Source: Acanthaster planci (Eukaryota; Echinodermata; Asteroidea; Valvatida; Acanthasteridae). Taken from it: a DNA stretch of 19,446 nt. Location: contig NW_019091397.1 in the NCBI RefSeq assembly GCF_001949145.1, forward strand, positions 1,049,627-1,069,072, in the 5' to 3' direction. The stretch's first letter is position 1. Every line of letters begins with the position of its first letter. Below are positions 1 to 9,497 of this stretch, piece by piece. The position numbers were made by a program, and so were the translations under genes. The notes beneath the pieces were generated by a model. It saw nothing but the letters and a program-made list of their open reading frames with translations, was not told the origin of the DNA and made no database searches.

Positions 1-600
1 CCTAAGTCTATCAGACTACGTTTATACTTTTTTGTGATGAGAAACTTACCGACAGTAAAACTACGACGGGTTGGTGGGTAGTTTCGCGTGCTCGTCCTTG
101 TTCATTCCAGGCGTATTCTGTTCGTGTATAAATCATGCGTGATAGGATCCAGTGAGGTGGTATGAAATTTTGTTCTCAACCATTCTGGTTGCTTGTCGGC
201 CGGGAACATGGGTATCGCCAGTGGGTGCTTCCTCCCCCCCCCAAAAAAAATGAATATATAAAAAGAAAAAAATGAGGGGGTGCAAAATATAGAGATAATA
301 GGGACAAAAATCACCGATTTATATGGGGAAAAACCCCAAACTTGGATTTAATTTGTAACTGTCTGATAGATATACATTTTCATTAGATTATATTAAAAAT
401 AATTAGAATAAAATGATTAATTATTCATTACATAAAAGCTTTTTGAAATCAACGTGCACTCTAACAACAAGGATAGCGGGCGATTTCCGTGCCCCTGGAG
501 TACCATGACGGTTGACAGTCTTTGACGTCATTCAACTTGCCGTTGTTGCGGTTGATTATCTACGAATCTACGGAAGCGTATAAGGGCCACTTGCAAAAAA
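1..600. other. Noncoding stretch with a C9A8 tract
   Basis: I see no coding exon here. Short open frames have no recognisable domain and biased composition. The notable element is a run of nine C followed directly by eight A (234-250), then an A-rich segment and a G5 run near 275-279. The same C-run/A-run junction recurs three more times in the window. The rest is plain AT-rich sequence. Confidence 0.5.
234..250 (+). repeat. C9A8 homopolymer junction
   Basis: Nine C are followed immediately by eight A. The same arrangement occurs at 7134-7149 (C8A8) and, on the opposite strand, at 7976-7992 (T8G9) and 11522-11534 (T6G7). The recurrence suggests remnants of one dispersed repeat family, but flanks are too diverged for me to align them with certainty. 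Confidence 0.6.
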
Positions 601-617
601 ATATTTCGAAATACTAT

Positions 618-695
618 CTCGCCGCAGCGACTTACTATCTCGCCGTGGCGAGATAGTAATCTCACCGCGGCGAGTCATTATCTCGCAGCGGCGAG
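618..695. repeat. Four phased GC-rich near-palindromes
   Basis: Four 14-bp elements related to CTCGCCGCGGCGAG start at 618, 639, 661 and 682, so they are spaced 21, 22 and 21 bp apart. The second sits in a larger inverted repeat, TTACTATCTCGCC at 632-644 and GGCGAGATAGTAA at 647-659, with a 2-bp centre. They stand out as a GC-rich island in AT-rich DNA. They could be a fragment of a dispersed repeat or a phased binding array; the sequence alone does not decide. Confidence 0.75.
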
Positions 696-1422
696 TTAGC
701 TAAAATTAGTTTAACTCGCTGCATATTAAAACTCAGTCTGGCTACCAGACCCAATGATTCCGACAACTCTTCTTATCAAGGGTCCTGTATCACCCAACGC
801 CCACGTGACCAACACTCCCCTAGATTTACGGGAATAGTAGAACCATTTCGAACTTTTTCTGTCCATATTAAAATCAGTTGAACGTCAACACTTTTTCTTT
901 AATGCTCCTCAAAACTGTAAAAATTGTTACAAAGATTACAATTGAAAGGGGAGAGGAAAAAGACCATTCAGATGGTATCGTTAATGTTCGGGCATTTCCG
1001 GCCCCAGCTGTTATACCAAGAATTTTGTGAACTGTCTGTGGTATACCGGTCGGAGTACGCCATCCACTACAAAGTAGAATTAGGGTCGAGAAATTGGGAC
1101 GTGTTTTTGTTAAATTGAATCCATTTTAGATTTTTAATTTATTGCGTTTAAGCGAATGTCATTTTTAAAAAGCTCGTATACATTTTTCAAAAACCGAACA
1201 AAATCTTAAGGATGTCATTTCTTTTTTAGATTCCGAATCGAGTGAATTTTTAAAGAGCAAATTAATTTTTATATACGCAACGTAATCTATAGGATGGAAT
1301 GAATTTTTATGGTTCGAAATTCTTTAAAACTAGAACAAAACTTTACAACGTAGACATTTTTGTCAAAATTTAGACATGTTGTACAACGCAATGGCTTATC
1401 GTACGGAAATCTCATTTTATCC
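696..1422. other. Noncoding stretch, no feature recognised
   Basis: AT-rich DNA with no domain-bearing frame. A 64-codon plus-strand frame at 924-1118 has no recognisable motif and no convincing splice context, so I do not call it a gene. Confidence 0.45.
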
Positions 1423-1490
1423 GAATTAAGAAATCATCTGAATTGAGAAATTATCTGATCTGAGAAAGCATCTGAATCAAGAGCGCACTC
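1423..1490 (+). repeat. 17-bp tandem repeat, about 3.5 copies
   Basis: Three adjacent 17-bp units (1423-1439, 1440-1456, 1457-1473) follow the pattern GAATTGAGAAATTATCT with a few substitutions each. A fourth, degraded unit covers 1474-1490. It is a short minisatellite with no coding frame of interest. Confidence 0.75.
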
Positions 1491-1632
1491 AAAGCCACGT
1501 ATACAGAGTATTACACCACTCCTTACTCTCAATGATAATATATGACATGGATATCATTCTCTGTAAGTCATTGCAACATTTTTTCGCAAAGAAACTTGGT
1601 TTTATTTTGGGAATCAATTCTTAATAATTTTC

Positions 1633-1685
1633 ACTCGAGTCGAATCTTTTGATGGTGACTCGAGTACAACTCTATTGACTCGAGT
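1633..1685. repeat. Three ACTCGAGT palindromes
   Basis: The perfect 8-bp palindrome ACTCGAGT occurs at 1633-1640, 1658-1665 and 1678-1685, three times in 53 bp, the last two preceded by G. Such clustering is unlikely by chance. It could be a cluster of binding sites for a dimeric regulator or a degraded repeat. No promoter element is visible beside it. Confidence 0.6.
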
Positions 1686-2040
1686 TATTACACCGCTACT
1701 GTTCTGATTTGGCTTCTTTAATTAAGCGTCAGGACTGTTACAGTACTTTGAAAATTTTTATTTGGTAGTGAACTTTCGCTTTGTAATCTCGTATAACTAC
1801 GCTGGTGGATGCACGTGAAAATTCACTGTTATCGTGGAGCGGTTACAAGCTGGTACGGCGCATCTCTGTTGTGTAATTATGAAAAGCCTGGTTGCGTGTG
1901 AACTAAGCAGGAATTGTATACGTGCCCCTGGGTCTGGAACGTTTAGCAACCTTGGCCCAAGGTAACACCTTTGTTGGTATGAATGGAGTGCTTTGAAAGG
2001 ACTCGTTGCAGTGCGCAATTCATATTTTTGTTGGGCTAAT

Positions 2041-2234
2041 GTTCATATTCGCTGGCCTTCCGAATATCTTAACAAGTGAATTGCTTGAACAGAGTTAGAT
2101 CTGACTTAGGTTCTGAGGGCAGCACACGCTACGTCAGAAATCCAGTTCATGTGTAGGAGCAACCATTGTTTGTCCTTCGACTTCTGACGGAGTTGTATCG
2201 GCTGCCTGTGTCGTCAGACCTGCTGTATCATCAG
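2041..2234 (+). other. Possible noncoding first exon ending in a strong donor
   Basis: The sequence TCAG|GTAAGT at 2231-2240 is a near-ideal 5' splice site, and the 190 bp before it is less AT-rich than its surroundings. The downstream gene appears to begin its coding exon directly after a splice acceptor (9435), which implies an untranslated upstream exon. Joining 2234 to 9436 would remove about 7.2 kb. The left edge given is arbitrary: I see no convincing TATA box or initiator. Another strong donor occurs at 4643, inside the fold-back element. Confidence 0.2.
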
Positions 2235-2314
2235 GTAAGTATTGTCCCATGTTACAGTTGGATTTTCCCTAGGGCAATAGTACGAATCTAGACACTTTTT
2301 AAGTCAGGGGCTTA

Positions 2315-2380
2315 CCCAGCATGGGAAAGGTATTTTGTCTAAAGTTACCGAGGTAACTTTCCCTTGCCGACCTCCGGCAA
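2315..2380. other. Cluster of short perfect hairpins
   Basis: AAAGTTACC (2341-2349) and GGTAACTTT (2352-2360) form a perfect 9-bp inverted repeat with a 2-bp loop. Three bases later TTGCCG (2364-2369) and CGGCAA (2375-2380) form a second one with a 5-bp loop. GGGAAAG at 2323-2329 can instead pair with CTTTCCC at 2357-2363, so the first stem has a competing fold. No gene overlaps it. Confidence 0.55.
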
Positions 2381-4262
2381 CATCCACGCCTATGAGGTCA
2401 AGTAACGATTGTTCTAGAGATTTACAATTACAGAAGCGCATGTCGCTTCACTTCACATGATCAGCTTTTCCTCGCCTATTTCACTTCAAAAAGAAAGTCC
2501 TTCCATATAGCCGTTTCATTTTTGCATTAAGATCATAATAAATGCTTTTTACAGAATGCTTGGTTTATGAATCAATATGCGTTTTCTTTTTAGCATTTCG
2601 AGATGAAATCGGAACACTCAATACCGGTATGCTCTTTCGCTTTTGCGTATCGTGTCATTATGCATCAAACAATCAAATTGTGTTTCTTTTTTATAAGTCA
2701 ACAATCAACTGAGCAAAACAAACAGAAGACAAGGGTAGAAGGTAAACTGAATTATAAGTTGTTTATGAAATAATATTAAGTTTGCGCATATTTTTGCCTA
2801 ACATTATGCAGACGAAACGAGTAACATCTTACTTGTTGTGAAATAACAAGGCCCCCAGTCACCGCAGAGTGCCTTAAAAACGGCTTTGTAACTTTCATTG
2901 ATTTTATCCATTCGATTTATTTGCACCTTTTGGTGCTTGTAGACACTGTAAGATTTAGCAACGAATTTTAATCGACAAGTTTCAAAAGTTCCATTCACAA
3001 TCTTTCTGAAGTTTATCTCCATTGTGAAGTTTGTCTAAATGACCTTTATGTAGAAAATCCTGTTTGTTAGCGCTGGAGATGAACAATTGTATCTAGAGTC
3101 AGTAAGTTGGAAATAGTCTTTAATTTTTGGGTTCATCAACAAGACATATAAGTTAACATTTATTGTTCTCGTATGATTAATGTACTGTAAACAAATTCAC
3201 TAAAATCATGAGCCTACGCACGTATAGGCTGATGCTAATAGGATATCGAATGAAGAGTAAGACACCTTTTCTGTTCAGCAATACTTATGATGCATCGGTT
3301 TTAGAATCTGCAGGCGAAGCTATAGCTGCCATTTTGAATGAATAAAACGTTATTTGTTTGAATGTGCACCAAACTGCATGTGTAACCTAGATCGGCTGAG
3401 AAAGAATTTAAAAAATTGTGTTCTTTCTATTAAAGTGTGCCCTATTAGCCACTGATTGTGTTTTGAACTAGGGTAATTGCGCCTGCTTGAATGATTTTTC
3501 CTGACTTAGTTCAATGCTATTTTAATTTGTATTGGTTTTTCCTGGTCTGAATTATTATTGCATTGTTGATGGCCCGTCTCAGCAATAAGTTTGCGACCGC
3601 AATTGTCCCTCCAAACTTCCTCTTTGTTTGATATTGTCGCTATTTGATGACAATTTTTTAAAATCAATATTCTGTATCAAGTACTCGTTTTCCGTGCAAT
3701 TTGTGTAATTTTGTCATGTGAATTTAAGTGATTTTATCGTTTAAATTCTGTTTGCTGGCCGGGTACCCTTGAGAGGCAGCTATTGCACTGGAATTTTTCC
3801 CCGGGATGAAGTTAAAACTAATTGTTTTAGTTTGAACGAGTATGATCTGAGTGATAAAGTTTCCGAAATGAATGAACTCTGCGCGAACTAGTCGCGTAAA
3901 ACACATCAGGCCCTGTCGCAGGTATCACGTTAATGCACATTGAGCAAAGTTATACGGCCTCACCAGTAATAAAGCAAAGGTTGGGTCTACTGCATGGCTG
4001 TATTCCTTCTTCCCTTCAGAGTTTTCTGCCCGCCATCTCAAAATATATGTATGCCATTGAGGGCAGGGAATTAAGTTGACATGTAGTGAAGAGATTCAGG
4101 TTCATTCGTCATACTACACATAAAAAGTATACCGAGATAAAAATTACTGTAATAGCAAAATTTCTTTATATATGGGAAAGAGAAATATATCTCGAGAAAG
4201 GGCAGAATGCCCTCTTTGCAATAGTATACAGCTTGTGATGTTATTGACACAGATGAGTGAAC
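2381..4262. other. Noncoding stretch, nothing recognised
   Basis: About 1.9 kb of AT-rich sequence. All open frames are short, lack domain signatures and are not flanked by paired splice sites that would join a known protein. It would lie in the large first intron if the upstream exon proposal is right, or be intergenic if not. Confidence 0.45.
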
Positions 4263-4822
4263 AAACTAGACCGATGTTAAGGGTACTGAAATCGGCACTG
4301 TGACAGGTTTCAATATGTGATTAATTACAAGGCTAGACCAGGCAAGTGTGCAGAATACCAAATGCCTTTGCTATAAGAACTGTGAGAAGTTGCATATTGA
4401 TAACAAAAGTCAATGTGGGGTGAAGGCGATTTCTTTTCATGGCGTCACCTTCAGAACCAAATTTTCACTACACCCTCCGCTTATGTTCAGGATTTATTGT
4501 GCAAGAATAATGGAAGAAGTTAATAATCTCCGTAGACTTTGAAATGATCAGACGAGCAGTAAGGTACATGTTATGAAGATGTCAGATGTTCATTGACAGG
4601 AATGGTGGCTATGTGGAGGGCTTAGCACATTAAACTGATGAGGTAAGTAGCGAAAACAAAGCAAATAAGATTGATTTAGGTACATTCCTTGTTTTCAAGA
4701 ATGCGTTCTTAAAGTCCTAAAGGCATTTGGTATTCTGCACACTTGCATGGTCTAGCCTCGTTAATCACATATGTAAACTTGTCACAGTGCCAATTTCAGT
4801 ACCCTTAACATCGGTCTAGTTT
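4263..4822. mobile_element. Fold-back (inverted-repeat) element, MITE-like
   Basis: A left arm at 4263-4369 (107 bp) and a right arm at 4719-4822 (104 bp) are inverted copies. Both begin, read inward, with AAACTAGACCGATGTTAAGG and stay closely similar to their inner ends, differing by a few substitutions and one 3-bp gap. The spacer is about 349 bp and encodes nothing I recognise. The outer ends coincide sharply with loss of similarity, as expected of terminal inverted repeats. No transposase is present, so it would be non-autonomous. I could not identify a clear target-site duplication, so the superfamily is unknown. Confidence 0.75.
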
Positions 4823-7054
4823 ACTACATGTAGTTTTTAGTAGAATGGGGACGTCAGACAAGAAGCCGAAACTTGTGCTAGGTCTCCCTTCCCCCGCGAA
4901 ATGAATATAGTTTATACAGATCCTAATAAAGTGAAACGAATAATAATAAGAGCTGACAATTTTGGAGAAAATGCTCTCTATTCGATCACGTATAGAGTCT
5001 ATGAGACGAATTAAGGTGCGTGGGAAAGACAAGCAACAATCCAAAAATTATGAAGGACTTGCAGTAAAAATATACAAGCGCTAGAAACAGTTCTTTAAGT
5101 ATGGTATATGTTAAATGTTCAAAAAGGAACGTCTATAGTCTAGAGTACCGTGTTTCAGTCTTCACTTAACTGAAAATTCGAAATCTTCAGGTTTACAGAA
5201 GAAAACAGATTTCTTTCCAGTTCTCTAGAACAATGTCCAAATTTGAAAAAAAAACAATATTCGAAAGAACATCGTTTGCAAAAACGATTTGATCAAGCAT
5301 CGAAAGGTTTTCACACGTCAGAAGTGGATTTGGAATCATTTGAGAACGCACGTATTTCGCTCATGCTGCAAATGCCTTTGTTGTTATTTATCTTCATTGC
5401 GTTGAATTTCGTTAACATTTGTTGAATTAAATAGCATTCGATCGCCATCGGTTTGGGGCATCTTCATTGGATGAAGTTTTTCCTTAAAATTGTTAACTTT
5501 CCTTTAGGTCTATATGCAATCATTGTTATGTATAATTATATACATGCACAGTAAATGTACAAAGCAATTTAAGCGACGATTAAAATCCTTAACATGGACT
5601 GTTGCACTTTTCGTTTACAGTTTTAAGTTTTAGCTCTATCTTTGAACGTGTCATTGTTTCTAGGAAGAAATTTTATTAAAACATTCACTTACAGCCCTTT
5701 CGCCCTTAGAGTAATGTTATGTAGATATCTCCTTGGAATTGCATTATAAAAATTCTTTCAATTTTCCTTAACTGTTTTGACAGTGATTTTTGTATACTTG
5801 CTTTTCAGGAATGTATTTGAGTGACAGTTCCTAAATGTCAAAAATGTTTTTCCTATGCGATAATTGATTTGATCATAATGCTCTTGACTCAGGCTAGGGC
5901 GAGTTTAAAAGCTATTTGCTTGTAACTCTGAAGTTCTTTTCAATTCGATTGCTGCCCATTTCGGAAACTGGAAAGTTAGCCAAAGTTGATAAACCGCTTA
6001 AATTAAGCACAAAAAACCGGGCATGTCATAGTTGGGATGAAACATCCTCCAAATCTGTATTGTAATATTCGAGGATTGCACCTGTGGCGTATCCCGAGTG
6101 GAGAGGGAGTAGATGGAGGGGCATGATACCGCCAGCGTTCTTGCTTGCATGGTGTCGGGATTCTGTCAGTAAGGAACAAATTTGAACAGTCTTTTTTTTT
6201 TCAAGAAAAAAGTCCCATCCCTGCCTGGACCTTAAAGGTAAGGCACTTGTCAGTCCTGGCTTCAGATCAGGGGAAAAAACGACAGTGTGTTGCTCTAAAA
6301 CAGGATTCTAAACAGCGAGGATGAATCTAGCGCGTACATCCTAGGGATAGTCCTAGCTACTGTCGTATCCAGTCGTATGTACCCCTGTTTGGTTTTCGTG
6401 TTGTGGCATCGACATGACAAGGTATCGTATTGGAATTGTGTCATAAGTAATTCTGTGATGGACATAATATCAAGTCACCTCTGTTTTCCAAAGATTTTAT
6501 ACATTATCCACTGATTCAAATTTGTTTAGAAAATTGGATCTTCTTTGCGTGACATGCTCAAAGTGTAATTGTTTGGACAAGGAGACAGTCTCACAAGTGT
6601 TATTAGATATTTGCATCGTTAACAAACTCAAGGAGTAAGTTTCAGACGCAATAGCAGGCAAGATAGTTAGCAATAATTATTTACCACAGCTCTCCTGCCT
6701 ATTTATCGCCAGACAAAAGTTCAAATCAAGCAGGCATTAGTGTTCCCCTAACAGCGTGGTAGTCAAGATTAAAAAAGCTTCCAGCGCATAGATTTTTTTT
6801 AGCTTGCTTTGAATGATATAACAAAAGATTGCTTGAAAGCACTCGTGGCATTCAACAATCTTCGTTCAGTTGCCCCCATTGTCCTGTCGAGGTCTCACAG
6901 GTGTACTTGGCACTGCCTTGTACCCACCAGTACTCTATCGCAATCACCGAACCGTACGATTCAATTTAGGATATTGAGAAATTATACCTCTCAAGAATTT
7001 CCACACAGAATTTAGGCAAGACTGTATTCAGAATCCAATATAGGTGCGGTTCCG
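4823..7054. other. Noncoding stretch, nothing recognised
   Basis: About 2.2 kb without supported coding sequence. Frames at 4805-5044 (minus), 5243-5425 (plus) and 6809-7015 (plus) have low-complexity or featureless translations. No RNA gene, long repeat or structured element stands out. Confidence 0.45.
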
Positions 7055-7149
7055 GGGAGGGGGGATTGGGTATCAACCCCCCCCCATTCCTTGCCATTTT
7101 TGTCCTGAGCGCCCACGTCTAATTATTGTAACGCCCCCCCCAAAAAAAA
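7055..7149. repeat. G-run/C-run rich segment with C8A8 junction
   Basis: Closely spaced G runs (GGGGAGGGGGGATTGGG, 7055-7071) are followed by a nine-C run at 7077-7085 and a C8A8 junction at 7134-7149. The G runs could form a quadruplex and can also pair with the nearby C run. It looks like a degraded dispersed repeat rather than a gene part. Confidence 0.5.
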
Positions 7150-7975
7150 CCCCATAAACCCTGTAGTCAAAATAAATAGATTTAAAGGCTTCAACAACGG
7201 CGGAAAATACAACACCTCCAGCAAAAATATTCGAACCGCAGTGGAAATAAGCTATTTCTAGCTTTTTTGTGCTATCCTCGACAAAGCCCTGGATTTATAT
7301 GTAGGCCTAGTTCTTTTTATTTTGTTTGATCATTTTGTAATCTTTCGGGTCTTGTCAAATAAAAAACAAACAAACCCCGAATAAAAAAAAACCTATGTCC
7401 GCCCCTACAAAGGCACGTTTGACAATAAATTATGTTTGGCCCTGAGTGTTATGAGAAATTCATCTTCTGAACTACATATCACCACGACAATTATGCTTGT
7501 TCACGCTCAACTAAGCTGTCAAAAACAGGCGTCCTTGAATAGCCAACAGTCAAAAGTGGGACAGCCTGAATACTTGTGTTTTTTTCTGCGCCAACGCACT
7601 TGCGTTTAAAATCTCTGAAAGAGGTGTGTGTCGAGGTGCATGGAGGACACACTATTCCACCTACTCTGCAGTACAAACTTATTTCTGTTTTACCCTGCAG
7701 AACGCCTTGGAAACGCCCGAAATTCAGAGTTTTAAATTGTTTCGCCTGCTTATTCTAAGGGATGGTCGAAAGGAAACCAACCCAATGTCTAACATGCACG
7801 AAGAAATGATACATGTAAACAGAGTTTATTTACAACTGAAGCGGTAGCCATGAAGCGTACAGGCAATTTCCAGTACATGTATAATGAATACAGGCCATCG
7901 AACTATGAGTATGGTTGCCCTCACCAGTGACTTGGACTAGTCGCAGTTTGTCTTTTCAAGGACCTTACAATAGGC
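7150..7975. other. Noncoding stretch, nothing recognised
   Basis: Overlapping short open frames on both strands (about 7490-7850) give translations with no domain, signal peptide or conserved motif. I see no gene here. Confidence 0.4.
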
Positions 7976-7992
7976 TTTTTTTTGGGGGGGGG
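7976..7992 (-). repeat. C9A8 homopolymer junction, minus strand
   Basis: Eight T followed by nine G on the plus strand, the exact reverse complement of the C9A8 tract at 234-250. Confidence 0.6.
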
Positions 7993-8049
7993 TGCGAATT
8001 TTCTTACCTCCATGGTGTATTGGAGTTCTCTTGGTTCGCAAAGATGAAC

Positions 8050-8740
8050 GCGGGAATTCGAATGTGTTTGAAATTTTCAGCGAATCTTGCCATTCCAGGT
8101 TTCCCTCCAGATTGCCTCAAAATAGTTTCCAACCCTTTGTAAGTGTCAACGGGCACCAAACCATTTCAAAAATGTCGCCAACTTTCACCAACTGAAAACA
8201 ACAACCCAACACATTTGAGAAGATTTTTAGAAGTTGGAATCATTCTGGTGCACGTTTCGAGACTATTTGCAAACCTTTGGAGAATTTCTGTGGGACGCCA
8301 GGAAAAGTAGATATTATTCAGACAAATGCTGCCCTCAGTTTTGCTGGGAGGTTTTATACTAGCTGGTTTGTGAACACGAAATATGATTCCAGCCCGTTAC
8401 GCAATGGTTGCATGATGCTTGAGAGGCGCAGTGGTCTCCAAAGTTGCCTTTCCTTCGCGTGAGTTCGCCGAAGGCACCAAACCCTCTCAAAACCGTCACA
8501 CACACACACGTCTTGAGAAAGTAGGACGACTGTCCTGCGACTTTCACCAAAATTGCCACACAAAATAGACCACTAGTGGACCAAAATCGCCATGAATTCC
8601 ACACGACCGTCGTACGACATTCGCACGAACGTTGCAAAACAATCGCAGACAATTTTAAACAAGAAGTCGCGGCTTTTCCTCTAACGAAACCTAGTTTGCT
8701 ACGCTCGCAAAAGTCGCCAACTCTAGTATGAGGCCACCTC
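8050..8740. repeat. Degenerate low-complexity repeat region
   Basis: This region has weak internal repetition. GGCACCAAACC occurs near 8152 and GGCACCAAACCC near 8473, each followed by a TCAAAA segment, and phrases such as TCGCCAACT and CGACTTTCACCAA recur. A perfect 10-bp palindrome GTCGTACGAC lies at 8609-8618 among several CGCACGA/CGACCGT-like words, and a short CA run is at 8497-8508. A 128-codon minus-strand frame spans 8359-8745 but its translation looks like no protein family. I read this as a decayed repeat, not a gene. Confidence 0.4.
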
Positions 8741-9435
8741 ACCATTTGTCTTGGACTTGAATAGTATCCAGTGAATGACTTCAGCTTTCATGAATGTACG
8801 TGTGCAACTCAACAACGTCCAGAAATGTGTTCCATTTTGTACCATACTACGTAAGACCTGTACAGAAGTTGTACACACCGCTGTGCTGGTGTCGTGGCCA
8901 GTCAAATAGCTATGTACCAGATATTTTAACTCATTCGCTCAGTTAAGACATCAAAGCGACAAACAAACACACGTTCATGTGAATGTCTTTGTGGTAACAT
9001 ACTTTTAGGAAAATGGAATTACGACTTGATCACTAACTGGTCGATTTTCGGGAGTCAAACTTGAACACTTGACCCTTAAAATCCCCTTTCTGGACGATCA
9101 CACAAAAACTGAACGTTTGACGGTTTGACGGAACAAGTCTACTCTACTTTATGAACTTCCAAAATATTATCAAGTTCTTATAGGTATCGCTTTTCATCGC
9201 CCCAAAAGGGGTAATCCAGAACGGTTTATACCTTCAAAGATGCAAGTTGCATAAAATTGTTTGAATTGGTTTAATTTGCATAAATTTGGCTGAATAAGGA
9301 GCCCAACGAACAACAACCGCAGCATATGACCACAATTGGTTTTCATGAGGGTCCTGTTTCTGACAAACTGACAATTTCACCACTCTTTTGAAACGTGCAA
9401 AACTTATATCTAACAATAACTTTTAATATTTTCAG
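8741..9435. other. Noncoding DNA upstream of the first coding exon
   Basis: No coding signal. It ends in a splice-acceptor-like pyrimidine stretch and AG at 9434-9435. No TATA box or initiator motif is convincing close to the coding start, consistent with this being the end of an intron in the 5' untranslated region. Confidence 0.45.
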
Positions 9436-9463
9436 GCAGTCCGCTTTTGTCGGCCTAAGAACG
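9436..9463 (+). other. 5' untranslated part of the first coding exon
   Basis: A TTTTCAG acceptor ends at 9435 and is followed by 28 bases before the start codon. The context AACGATGA has A at -3, which suits initiation. The frame is open through this segment with no stop, so an upstream coding exon is not formally excluded. The hydrophobic signal peptide directly after the ATG argues that 9464 is the true start. Confidence 0.5.
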
Positions 9464-9497
9464 ATGAAGTTGCTGGTAACCTTGTGTGTTTTGGCCG
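9464..9497 (+). CDS. Exon 1: start codon and signal peptide core
   Basis: Encodes residues 1-11 ([11 protein letters not shown]), a short basic start followed by a hydrophobic run, as in a secretory signal peptide. It ends in phase 1 before a consensus GTAAGT donor at 9498. Confidence 0.85.

Noticed and set aside
924-1118. Plus-strand frame of 64 codons as a gene
   Set aside because: No motif, no convincing splice sites around it, and an upstream AT-rich context without a promoter.
1423-1490. A CRISPR-like array
   Set aside because: The units are contiguous without spacers, and the window is clearly eukaryotic.
6006-6025. A 16-base match to the start of WAP exon 14 (AAAAAACCGGGCATGT)
   Set aside because: The match ends at once and the frame stops two codons later (TCA TAG), so it is a chance A-rich match, not an exon remnant.
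8359-8745. Minus-strand open frame of 128 codons
   Set aside because: The translation has no known domain and the DNA is a degenerate low-complexity repeat, so the open frame is likely incidental.
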